Assembly (NCBI GenBank): GCA_947629095.1
Contig: CANRCK010000002.1
Span: 226,913 to 290,912, forward strand
DNA: 64,000 bases
Source of the DNA: an uncultured Clostridia bacterium
GTDB taxonomy: Bacteria; Bacillota; Clostridia; Christensenellales; Borkfalkiaceae
Reading direction: 5' to 3'
The position numbers and the translations under genes were made by a program. Shown piece after piece: positions 49,587-57,867 of the stretch (the stretch's first letter is position 1; each line of letters begins with the position of its first letter). The notes under the pieces were generated by a model, which did not search any database, had not been told where the DNA came from, and saw only the letters and a list, made by a program, of their open reading frames with translations.

Positions 49587-52166
49587 TTAAGCGGTTTGTT
49601 TTGTCCATTGATAACTGTCTAAGGTTAAAGTGTATGAATAGGTTTTAGCCTCTTCTTCTGCAGTTATTGTTTTGGATATTGAATACTGCTTTTTTGTACC
49701 AGACGATTGATATTGCGTATTAGGTTCGGCATTAATTATTTCTGTACCGGAAGCTATGCGCAAAGGGAAATCACACACACAAGAATTATCTTTAGCGGTT
49801 TTTTGTTTATAACCTAAAGTAAACTTACCCGAAACATCTACATCATTTGCGATATTCAGCTTGGCGTTGGCTTCTGTAGATCGTACAATTCCACCTACAT
49901 GTGCACCTGTCTCAATTTCCATTGTACCATTTACAATAAGTGTGCCAGAAGTGCTAAGTTTAGTGGTTTCATTGTTCAGTTGTTGTGCGGTAGGATATTT
50001 TTTGTTATCCAAATGGTCTGATTGATATAAATAATCAGCAACATAAAACGTTGAATCTTGTGTAACAGTTAACTGTGCATCACTATTCACCTGCACACTT
50101 GCACCAGGCAAAATTATATATTGATTTATGATTCGGAAATTGCCTGTATTTATTATAAAATCAAAATTGTAAGGAACAGGGAAAAGCACAGATGAAGTTG
50201 GTATATCCATTCCATAAACTTTAATCGATAAAGATTCTGTTCTCGCATCGCCATTTATGATAACCTTGGTTTTACCGATATCACTTTTTAAATTGTTTTT
50301 TACAGCACTATCACTTACAGCTATTGATGAGTTATATAAATATTCGCATTCAACATAACTATCTTTTTCAAGCGTAATCAGTCCTTTGGTTTTCGATGCC
50401 TTATCACCGTAACCGATTACAACTGCCTTAGTTGTATTATACTGACTTAAAGCCCATAAATTACAATAAGCGAACAACTTCGCGCCATAATTGATTGTCA
50501 ACGAACTTTGAATATTAACCATTGCATAGCGCATAAACGGCGATTGCTTTTTCAAAAATAAACTTGCACAATTAGAGCCACCTGCATAATCGGTAACTAT
50601 GAATGGTTCAGTAACTTCAGCACCATTGTTTGCAACAACTTTACCTTTACCCTTTATATAGCCAAATGAATCAAGCGTCCCGTTGACTGTTATTGTTTTA
50701 TTTTCGGCAATATTTGCTTGTGCATAGTAGCTTGAAACGTGACCTTGATAATACTGATCTTTATATGAAGTCACCGCACCAATTTCCAACTTACCGCCTT
50801 TTGCAATCGTCACATTGTTGTTGAATGTAATTTCACATTGCTTATATGTCTTACCATCTCTGGAGAAATATTCATCGTCAATTATGGAGGTTTCACCTTT
50901 AAATTTGCCAGACCCCACATTTTCTGTTTTTTCGCTAAAACCTATCCCCGAATAATATTTGTGTTGCCCATCCTGTTCATAATCATAATAAGGTAATATC
51001 AAACTTACATTTGCGGGAATGGTGATAGCATTTTCAACCGTATAAGTTTTATCCGCCAAAATAACGTTTTTATAAGCGGTTGTTCCCAGCAAATCGGCAG
51101 ATTTATTGGCAATATTCAGTGCCGCCTGCAGGTCGGAGTAGTAATAGTCGCCCGTCTGTGTTGCGCTTACATAAAACTCATTTTGATATGCAAGTTTTAA
51201 ATTATCTTCGTCGTTGAGCAAATCTTTGAGTTCGGAAACAGACTTGTTTGAAACGCCCACGCCCGAAGCGTCGTTTTCGGGCAGCTTAACAATATCGGTA
51301 TTGCCCGCCAACGTTACGCCAGCAAGGGATCCCGCCGAGGCATTAGTTGTAACGCTTTCCAACGTTTCGGGGAGAGTAACAATCAAACTCTCCGTTTCTT
51401 TAAGGTTATTGGCAAGATCGCTCAATTTTATCGTTGTGCATTCTTCGTGGAATACAACATTGCTTACGGCTTCCGAAGGTGCTGAATTTACACTCAAAGT
51501 GCCGTCCTCGTAGTCAAGCCGGAACATTTTACCGTCTTTGGCAACGTAGAGCGTTTTGGGAACTATCGTTGCAAGTGCGGTTTTTACGTTTTCGTTAAGA
51601 TTTTTTAAAATATCGCTGCTTTCGGTGGGCGTTGTTTCCCAGTTATGCAGTTTGTACAAGCCTTCGGAAAGGGGGTTGCCGCCCGTGCTTACAAGTATGT
51701 ATCCCGCAAAAACTTCTTCGGGGCAGTAAGCCGCAAAATCAACCAGCAAGTCGCCGTTGTCGGCAGCAACGGTTTTGGCTGTGCCCGCGCTTGCTTCGGG
51801 GTCTTTTACTCCGATAGCGGTTTTGTCGTTGAGTTTTTTCAGCTCAAACTTTTTAGCTTCTTTGTTATAAAGTATAACATTGTCTTTTTGCTTCGTGGTC
51901 AGGTCCGTAATGCCGTTATCCTTAAGCAATTTGCGCAAATTTTCAACAGTAGCCGTACTGTCCGCACTTAAGTCTGTGGACAGTATCGTGTTTGCGCTTG
52001 CCGTAAGTTGCAGATCCGCGCTGTTGTTGGCATTATCAATAACTGTGATAAATGTCGGCACCAACACAGCCGCGAGAACTGCAATAACTGCAATTACGAT
52101 TACCAGCTCTACCAAGGTGAAGCCGCGCTTCAGCCTTGACCACGCAGAGCGTGTAATCTTGTTCAT
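49587..52166 (-). CDS. Giant type IV pilin with a large beta-solenoid-like ectodomain
   Basis: An 859-residue protein with a type IV prepilin N-terminus: basic leader to Gly15, then FTLVELVIVIAVIAVLAAVL with Glu5 and a helix nearly identical to the 173-residue pilin. Typical pilins are 120-200 residues; here about 800 residues follow. The first about 330 residues of the mature part are GC-rich in codon use. From about residue 340 the DNA turns AT-rich and the protein shows repeated short strands of Asn/Gly/Thr (ITVNGTLDSFGYIKGKGKVV, VTEPFIVTDYAGG, TLIVNGTMEIETGAHVGGIV) typical of beta-solenoids. A tip adhesin on the pilus is the likely role. It has its own promoter and AAGGAG site. Confidence 0.85.
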   Translation of the reverse strand: MNKITRSAWSRLKRGFTLVELVIVIAVIAVLAAVLVPTFITVIDNANNSADLQLTASANTILSTDLSADSTATVENLRKLLKDNGITDLTTKQKDNVILYNKEAKKFELKKLNDKTAIGVKDPEASAGTAKTVAADNGDLLVDFAAYCPEEVFAGYILVSTGGNPLSEGLYKLHNWETTPTESSDILKNLNENVKTALATIVPKTLYVAKDGKMFRLDYEDGTLSVNSAPSEAVSNVVFHEECTTIKLSDLANNLKETESLIVTLPETLESVTTNASAGSLAGVTLAGNTDIVKLPENDASGVGVSNKSVSELKDLLNDEDNLKLAYQNEFYVSATQTGDYYYSDLQAALNIANKSADLLGTTAYKNVILADKTYTVENAITIPANVSLILPYYDYEQDGQHKYYSGIGFSEKTENVGSGKFKGETSIIDDEYFSRDGKTYKQCEITFNNNVTIAKGGKLEIGAVTSYKDQYYQGHVSSYYAQANIAENKTITVNGTLDSFGYIKGKGKVVANNGAEVTEPFIVTDYAGGSNCASLFLKKQSPFMRYAMVNIQSSLTINYGAKLFAYCNLWALSQYNTTKAVVIGYGDKASKTKGLITLEKDSYVECEYLYNSSIAVSDSAVKNNLKSDIGKTKVIINGDARTESLSIKVYGMDIPTSSVLFPVPYNFDFIINTGNFRIINQYIILPGASVQVNSDAQLTVTQDSTFYVADYLYQSDHLDNKKYPTAQQLNNETTKLSTSGTLIVNGTMEIETGAHVGGIVRSTEANAKLNIANDVDVSGKFTLGYKQKTAKDNSCVCDFPLRIASGTEIINAEPNTQYQSSGTKKQYSISKTITAEEEAKTYSYTLTLDSYQWTKQTA

Positions 52167-52216
52167 AAATTTCTCCTTATTTTATTTTTGCGTAGGATAA
52201 TCCCCTACATAGAGTC

Positions 52217-52245
52217 ATTTTATGCATGCAAATATAACAAGTCAA
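52217..52245 (-). promoter_or_regulatory. sigma-A promoter of the giant pilin
   Basis: On the minus strand TTGACT (52240-52245), a 17-bp spacer and TAAAAT (52217-52222). The leader of about 45 nt includes the small hairpin GTAGGGGATTATCCTAC. Confidence 0.65.
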
Positions 52246-52422
52246 GCATTTGAACCAAAAAAATTTTTGGGCGGATTTCAGGGGGTTAAAAATCACAAAA
52301 TTAACATTTATGCTGTGAATTGTGTTCAAATTAACATATTTTTGAACGGTTTTGCGGGGAGATATAAAAAAATAAAAAATTTTAGCCGTGAGGGCGGAGG
52401 GGAGGAATTTTTGCGCAGGGGC

Positions 52423-52452
52423 TTGACACCGGAGCGGGCGGGCGGTTATAAT
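52423..52452 (+). promoter_or_regulatory. sigma-A promoter of rarA
   Basis: TTGACA (52423-52428), an 18-bp spacer and TATAAT (52447-52452), followed by GGAGG and the ATG at 52474. Confidence 0.7.
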
Positions 52453-52473
52453 TTTTTTGGAGGAAAAAAGCAA

Positions 52474-53790
52474 ATGGACGAACAAAAAACGCTGTTTGAG
52501 AGGGAGGAAAGCGAGCCGTTGGCGGCGAGGCTGCGCCCGCAGACGTTGGAAGATTTTTGCGGGCAGAAGCACCTTTTGGGCGAAGGGAAAGTTTTGCGGA
52601 GGCTGATTGAGAGCGACAGCGTTGGCTCTATGATATTTTGGGGACCCCCGGGGGTGGGGAAAACAACGCTGGCGAGGATTATAGCAAACAAAACAAAGGC
52701 GAATTTTATTGATTTTTCCGCCGTGACCAGCGGAATTAAGGAAATAAAGCAGGTTATGGAGCAGGCGGAAAAGAACAGGCGGTTCGGCGAAAGGACCATT
52801 TTGTTCGTGGACGAAATACACCGCTTCAACAAGGCGCAGCAGGACGCGTTTTTGCCGTTTGTGGAAAAGGGGAGCATTATACTTATCGGCGCAACAACGG
52901 AGAACCCGTCGTTTGAGGTGAACGGGGCGTTGCTCTCCCGCTGCAAGGTGTTTGTGTTGCAGGCGTTAAAGACGGAGGAGCTGACGGGGCTTTTGCGGCG
53001 GGCTATTGCCGACGAGCGGGGGTTCGGAAGGCAGAAAGTGGAAATTGCGGACGAGCTTTTGGAAGCGATTGCAAACTTTGCCAACGGAGACGCGCGCAGT
53101 GCGCTGTCCACTCTGGAGATGGCTGTTTTGAACGGCGAGCTGGAGGGGGATAAAACGGTAGTTTCGCGGGAGACGATAGAGCAGTGCATTTCAAAAAAAT
53201 CGTTATTGTATGATAAAACGGGAGAGGAGCATTATAATCTTATATCTGCGCTGCACAAATCCATGAGGAATTCGGACCCGGACGCGGCTGTTTACTGGCT
53301 TGCGAGGATGCTGGAGGCGGGGGAGGACCCGCTGTATATAGCAAGGCGGGTTACGAGGTTTGCAAGCGAGGACGTAGGGCTTGCCGACCCGAGGGCTTTG
53401 GAGATAGCCGTTGCGGCGTATCAGGCGTGTCATTTTATAGGAATGCCGGAGTGCACGGTGCATTTGACCGAAGCGGTGGTGTATATGTCGGTTGCGCCCA
53501 AATCCAACGCGCTGGACGTAGCCTACGGAATGGCAAAAAAGGACGCGTTGACAATGCTTGCCGAGCCGGTGCCGCTGGTTATTCGGAACGCGCCTACAAA
53601 GCTTATGAAGGAGCTGGACTACGGAAAGGGTTATCAATACGCGCACGACAGCGAGGACAAGCTGACAAATATGCAGTGCCTGCCCGACAGCCTTGCGGGG
53701 AAGGAATATTACTTCCCCACCGACGAGGGGATAGAGGGGAAAATAAAGGCGCGGCTGAACGAAATAAAGGAATGGAAAAAGAGGCATTGA
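52474..53790 (+). CDS. rarA: Replication-associated recombination protein RarA (MgsA)
   Basis: RarA is an AAA+ clamp-loader-like ATPase acting at stalled forks. The 438-residue protein has PLAARLRPQTLEDFCGQKHLLG, Walker A GPPGVGKT, Walker B ILFVDEIHRFNK, sensor 1 GATTENPSFEVN and the C-terminal tetramerisation region with GLADPRALEIAVAA and a YFPTDEGIEGKIKARL end. ATG 52474 with GGAGG 11 nt upstream fits the family N-terminus; a longer frame upstream does not. It marks the last clearly core gene before the island. Confidence 0.95.
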   Translation: MDEQKTLFEREESEPLAARLRPQTLEDFCGQKHLLGEGKVLRRLIESDSVGSMIFWGPPGVGKTTLARIIANKTKANFIDFSAVTSGIKEIKQVMEQAEKNRRFGERTILFVDEIHRFNKAQQDAFLPFVEKGSIILIGATTENPSFEVNGALLSRCKVFVLQALKTEELTGLLRRAIADERGFGRQKVEIADELLEAIANFANGDARSALSTLEMAVLNGELEGDKTVVSRETIEQCISKKSLLYDKTGEEHYNLISALHKSMRNSDPDAAVYWLARMLEAGEDPLYIARRVTRFASEDVGLADPRALEIAVAAYQACHFIGMPECTVHLTEAVVYMSVAPKSNALDVAYGMAKKDALTMLAEPVPLVIRNAPTKLMKELDYGKGYQYAHDSEDKLTNMQCLPDSLAGKEYYFPTDEGIEGKIKARLNEIKEWKKRH

Positions 53791-53817
53791 GCGGCAAAAG
53801 CCCGCATAAAAAATCAA

Positions 53818-53838
53818 AGCCCGCGCATGCCGCGGGCT
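53818..53838 (+). terminator. Hairpin downstream of rarA
   Basis: AGCCCGCG, CATGC loop, CGCGGGCT; the T-run is poor. Confidence 0.5.
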
Positions 53839-53922
53839 AAGGACATTTTCAATTATACGAGATATAGATAAATTAAAGCAGATAAAATCAGAATTACGTG
53901 AATACACGAGGAGAAAAATGAT

Positions 53923-54573
53923 ATGTCGTGGGAAGATATTCTCAAAATTATTGCAGCGGCAATAGCAAGTGCAGGCGGAGCGGGGGCAATTATTTTGGCT
54001 CTTTCATCGTTTTTCGGTAAAATGTGGGCGAATAAAATTCTGGAAAAACAAAAAGCCGAATTTCAAAAAGATATAGAAGAGTATAAAAATGCCCTGTCGT
54101 GTGAACTTGAAAATGTTAAGGCAACAAACGAAAAACTGACATATATATCAAAGATTCAATATGATATAGAAATTTCGGCTATCAAAAGTTTAACACAGGC
54201 GAGCCACAGAGTTTTATTAATGTGTTTTTCAATAACACCTTACAACAAGGCGCTATTAAAAAATAAAGACGAAATTATAAATCGACACAATAATCACTAC
54301 CAAAATTTTGTTGACTGCGTAAATTCTTTTATGGATATATACGGAAGTTCGTTGGCATTCGTCGAGGAGAATATTGCAGAGCTTTTTATGAAATTTTTAT
54401 CTCTTTGCCGCGATCTGTTTGATTTATATAATCGAGTATATAGCGAACAATTCGGGATACCGCAAAAATATGTTGAACAGTTTTATGAAAAAGACGGGGA
54501 AATAGAGGAAGCGCACAAGGCGGTTATCGAGGCGATAAAGCAGCATCTGAAAGAGATACGCGTGGCGGAATAG
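53923..54573 (+). CDS. Membrane-anchored coiled-coil protein of unknown function
   Basis: A 216-residue protein with one N-terminal transmembrane helix (about 8-31, IIAAAIASAGGAGAIILALSSFF), then a long Lys/Glu-rich coiled coil (about 36-75) and a helical remainder. No enzymatic motif is seen. The DNA is AT-rich compared with rarA. Its position beside a Fic gene and a restriction-like system suggests an accessory or defence cargo gene, but that is inference. ATG at 53923 has GAGGAG at suitable spacing. Confidence 0.7.
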   Translation: MSWEDILKIIAAAIASAGGAGAIILALSSFFGKMWANKILEKQKAEFQKDIEEYKNALSCELENVKATNEKLTYISKIQYDIEISAIKSLTQASHRVLLMCFSITPYNKALLKNKDEIINRHNNHYQNFVDCVNSFMDIYGSSLAFVEENIAELFMKFLSLCRDLFDLYNRVYSEQFGIPQKYVEQFYEKDGEIEEAHKAVIEAIKQHLKEIRVAE

Positions 54574-54620
54574 TATTTGCCTTCGACCTTGCACGGGAAG
54601 TTTTCTGCCTTTAATTCCGA

Positions 54621-55532
54621 TTATTCAACTATCCCAAAATATCTCAGCAATGCCTTGTAGGCGTCCTGCCCGTCGAGGCAGGTGTCAATTAAATAACCTC
54701 TTTCGTTTTCCCATTCACGCAAGCCGCGGTAATAAAACATTTTCTTGCGGTCCTCGATAATGAATGGGATAATTTTATGCCGCAAGCACTCCTTAAAGCA
54801 AATCAGCCTTCCAACTCTGCCGTTTCCGTCCTGGAAGGGGTGGATACGCTCAAAATTGTAGTGAAATTCAACTATGTCCTCGATTTTTATTTCCGTTTTG
54901 CTGTTATAGTTTTGTAACAGCTCATTCATTTTTTCTGCGACTTTGGACGGCGCAACCGTTTCAATTCCGCCTACCACGTTGGCTCTTTTCTTGTATTCGC
55001 CGACGTTAAACCAGGCGAGATATGAATCTTTCGTGCCCGTCTTTAAAATTTTGTGTAGAGTCTTGATTAACTCTTCGGTAAGGGGCTGTTCGGCGCAATC
55101 TATCACGTAGTCCACCGCACGAAAGTGGTTGGCGGTTTCGATGATGTCGTCCACGGGTACGCCTTCCTCCGCGCCTATCGTGTTTGTCTCGAATATCAGG
55201 CGAGTTTGGTCCTCGGAAAGGCGGCTGCCCTCAATGCGGTTGGAGTTGTACGTCAGGCGGATTTGCGTTTCGTGATACAACCCACCGCTTAACTTTGCAC
55301 TCTTTTCGTCGCGCAACACCTGCAAAACGAGGTTGTCGCTTATTTCGCGGCAAATATCCTCGCTTTTACAGCCGAAAAATTCGCATAGCCGTTTAATGAC
55401 GTTGTCGGCAATCTTTTCGCCCTTTGAAATCTTGGCAATCGTGCGCGAAGATATGCCGGCTTTCGCCGCCAAATCGGACTTTTTCAGCCCGTTTTTCTTT
55501 AAAATTTCCAAAAGCCCCGCATAAGAAATCAT
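54621..55532 (-). CDS. Fic-domain AMP-transferase with N-terminal HTH (class II)
   Basis: A 303-residue protein. Residues about 5-57 are a Xre-type HTH (LKKSDLAAKAGISSRTIAKI). Residues about 90-300 are a Fic domain with the complete active motif HPFQDGNGRVGR (231-242). The inhibitory-helix motif SxxxEG is present before it (Ser97-Glu101-Gly102 in NSNRIEG), so it is a self-inhibited class II Fic. Such enzymes transfer AMP to target hydroxyls. The HTH suggests autoregulation. It is transcribed toward the 53.9-kb gene. Confidence 0.9.
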   Translation of the reverse strand: MISYAGLLEILKKNGLKKSDLAAKAGISSRTIAKISKGEKIADNVIKRLCEFFGCKSEDICREISDNLVLQVLRDEKSAKLSGGLYHETQIRLTYNSNRIEGSRLSEDQTRLIFETNTIGAEEGVPVDDIIETANHFRAVDYVIDCAEQPLTEELIKTLHKILKTGTKDSYLAWFNVGEYKKRANVVGGIETVAPSKVAEKMNELLQNYNSKTEIKIEDIVEFHYNFERIHPFQDGNGRVGRLICFKECLRHKIIPFIIEDRKKMFYYRGLREWENERGYLIDTCLDGQDAYKALLRYFGIVE

Positions 55533-55860
55533 TTCTCACCTCTCCAATCTTTACTTATTATAGCATTCCACTCACAAAAAGTAAAGATTTTTACTACAAA
55601 ATCCGTAAAAAGTAAAGGAAAGATATATGCGACCGAATAACTTGATTATAAAATCAAATCACGGCATACTATTGATTTTACCGTTAAAAAATGTTATTCT
55701 ATATAAGGAAGTTTTTTGAAAAAATTTTTTAATTGTGCTGTTTTTTGTCATATTTAGTATTGTATAATGTTTGCAGGAGGCTAAAATGGGCACAGGGAGG
55801 CTTAAATTTTAGCTATTCAATTATACGGGATATGTGCTATAATACACTCGGAGCGTTACA
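55533..55860. other. Divergent control region with a mini-ORF before the restriction-like operon
   Basis: An AT-rich gap between the divergent Fic and methylase genes. TATAAT at 55763-55768 precedes GCAGGAGG and an 8-codon frame at 55786-55812 (MGTGRLKF, stop TAG). A second TATAAT at 55838-55843 lies just before the methylase start. TTCAATTATACGGGATAT (55816-55833) is nearly repeated upstream of the 53.9-kb gene (53848-53865). Confidence 0.5.
55786..55812 (+). CDS. Possible 8-codon leader peptide
   Basis: ATG with GGAGG 6 nt upstream encodes MGTGRLKF and stops at TAG. It is 48 nt before the methylase gene. It could be a translational regulator or the scar of a lost gene; it is too short to judge from sequence alone. 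Confidence 0.3.
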   Translation: MGTGRLKF

Positions 55861-57867
55861 ATGGAATTAGATAAAGAGCTTTTGGGGATAGACATAAAAG
55901 AGAACTACATTAAGCAGCTGGATGCTGCTCTTTTGGGCGTTCTCATAAAAGATAAAAGCTCCGGGCAAAATCTTCTGTGGGCGACGGATACCTACGTTTC
56001 GCGCGGGTTTGGGTTTTCGCCGCAGGACCAGATAACCGTTCAGTCAATCACGGGCAGGCGCGGCACGGTGATAAAGCCGCGAATCACAAAGTCGAAAAAG
56101 GAGCAAAAAGAGCGCATAAAAAAGAAAGGCGAGGTGTTCACCCCCTCTTGGATATGCAACGAAATGGCGAGCGGCTTCGACGGGTGGTTCGGGCGACAAA
56201 ACGTGTTCAACACCCCCGACGGCGTAACGTGGCATAAGACGGAAGAAAAAATCACTTTCCCCGAAGGCAAAACGTGGCAACAGTATGTAAGACTTCGGGT
56301 GCTGGAAATCACCTGCGGTGAAGCCCCCTTCCTCGCAAGCCGATACGACACGGTAACGGGCGATTGGATAGACGTAAATTCCCGCGTGGGTATGCTGGAC
56401 AGAAAACTCCGCGTTATAAACGAAAACGTCGATTCCGAGGACGATTGGGTTAAATACGCTTTTGAAGCCTATCAATCAACCTACGGCTTCGAGTGGCAGG
56501 GCGACAGCCTCCTCATTGCGCGTGAAAATCTGCTGTTCACGTTTATAGACTACTTCATAGATAAATTCGGCATTTTTCCCCAAAAGGGATACCTGCTTAC
56601 GCTTGCAAATATACTCGCTTGGAATATCTTTCAGATGGACGGTTTAAAGTATGTAATTCCGTACAGTTGCAAGCCTACAACAAACGGACAGCTTTCGCTG
56701 TTCGATAAGCAGGAAAATGTAGAGTGTCCCGGTTGCCTAAATGGCGACCATTCAAAACACATAGGGATTTATCCCCTTATAAAAAATTGGCGTTCCAAAA
56801 TAAATTATAAATTCTACGATTTGCTCGGAGGAAAAAATATGAAATTCGATTTTGTAATAGGCAATCCGCCCTATCAAGATGATACAATCGGTGATAATAA
56901 AACATTTGCACCACAAATTTACAATGTTTTTCTTGATAGCGCTTATACTTTATCCGATAGAGTAGAGATGGTTCACCCTGCAAGATTTTTATTCAATGCG
57001 GGCAGTACGCCTAAAAAGTGGAATGAGAAAATGTTACATGATGAGCATTTAAAAGTATGCGCATATTTTGCTAAAAGCTCCACTGTATTCCCTAATACAG
57101 ATATTAAAGGTGGTGTTGCAATTACATACAGAGATACCACAAAGATTTATGGTGCTATTTCAGTTTTCACTCCTTTTGAGGAATTGAATCATACATTTAA
57201 AAAGGTAAGCGAAACGGCTGGATTTGAAAGTTTAAGTTCAATAATAGAATCCGCTTATTCTTATCATTTTACAGAACAATTATATGAAGAGCATCCAGAA
57301 TTATTAAATAGATTAAGCAATGGACATGAATATGATTTGAAATCTAATGTTTTTGAGCTATTACCTGAAATCTTTTTTAATAAAAAAGTTTCTGAAGATT
57401 ATGTTCAAATTTTAGGTAGGTTAGACTTAAAAAGGACTTATAAGTGGATTGACCGAAGATATATTACAAATACATGTAACTTTGAAAAGTATAAAGTTTT
57501 TATTGCCGGGGCTAATGGAAGCGGTGCTATCGGAGAAGTATTAAGCACGCCGCTAATCGGCACGCCGCTAATCGGCACGACAGAATCCTTTTTAAGTATA
57601 GGCACTTTTGATACTTGTATTGAAGCCGAAAATTGCATGAAATATATCAAAACAAAATTTGCAAGAGTGCTTTTGGGTGTCTTAAAAGTTACGCAGGCAA
57701 TAACCCCCGAAAAGTGGAAGTATGTTCCACTTCAAGATTTTACGTCAAATTCCGACATTGATTGGACACAATCTGTGGCGGAAATTGACGTTCAACTTTA
57801 TAAAAAGTACGGGCTGGACGAAAAGGAAATTGCGTTTATCGAATCGCATGTAAAGGAGATGGTATAA
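55861..57867 (+). CDS. N6-adenine DNA methyltransferase of a restriction-like system (Eco57I-type)
   Basis: A 668-residue protein with KKKGEVFTPSWICNEMAS (family X-motif, about 87-105), motif I-like VLEITCGEAPF (147-157) where DPACGxGxF is usual, and the catalytic NPPY (335-338, in IGNPPYQDD). The rest is a probable target-recognition region. It would methylate adenine in host DNA. Residues from about 327 to 620 are encoded by clearly more AT-rich DNA that begins at an internal GGAGG-ATG (ATG 56839), so the gene looks like a fusion or exchanged module. A 15-bp tandem duplication (57547-57576) gives TPLIGTPLIG. Its TAA overlaps the ATG of the next gene by one base. Confidence 0.85.
   Translation: MELDKELLGIDIKENYIKQLDAALLGVLIKDKSSGQNLLWATDTYVSRGFGFSPQDQITVQSITGRRGTVIKPRITKSKKEQKERIKKKGEVFTPSWICNEMASGFDGWFGRQNVFNTPDGVTWHKTEEKITFPEGKTWQQYVRLRVLEITCGEAPFLASRYDTVTGDWIDVNSRVGMLDRKLRVINENVDSEDDWVKYAFEAYQSTYGFEWQGDSLLIARENLLFTFIDYFIDKFGIFPQKGYLLTLANILAWNIFQMDGLKYVIPYSCKPTTNGQLSLFDKQENVECPGCLNGDHSKHIGIYPLIKNWRSKINYKFYDLLGGKNMKFDFVIGNPPYQDDTIGDNKTFAPQIYNVFLDSAYTLSDRVEMVHPARFLFNAGSTPKKWNEKMLHDEHLKVCAYFAKSSTVFPNTDIKGGVAITYRDTTKIYGAISVFTPFEELNHTFKKVSETAGFESLSSIIESAYSYHFTEQLYEEHPELLNRLSNGHEYDLKSNVFELLPEIFFNKKVSEDYVQILGRLDLKRTYKWIDRRYITNTCNFEKYKVFIAGANGSGAIGEVLSTPLIGTPLIGTTESFLSIGTFDTCIEAENCMKYIKTKFARVLLGVLKVTQAITPEKWKYVPLQDFTSNSDIDWTQSVAEIDVQLYKKYGLDEKEIAFIESHVKEMV

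Noticed and set aside
51827..51837. GTTGAGTTTTT in the giant pilin gene as a further copy of the 15-mer motif
   Set aside because: Only 11 of 15 bases match; the ACGT end is absent, so it was not counted.
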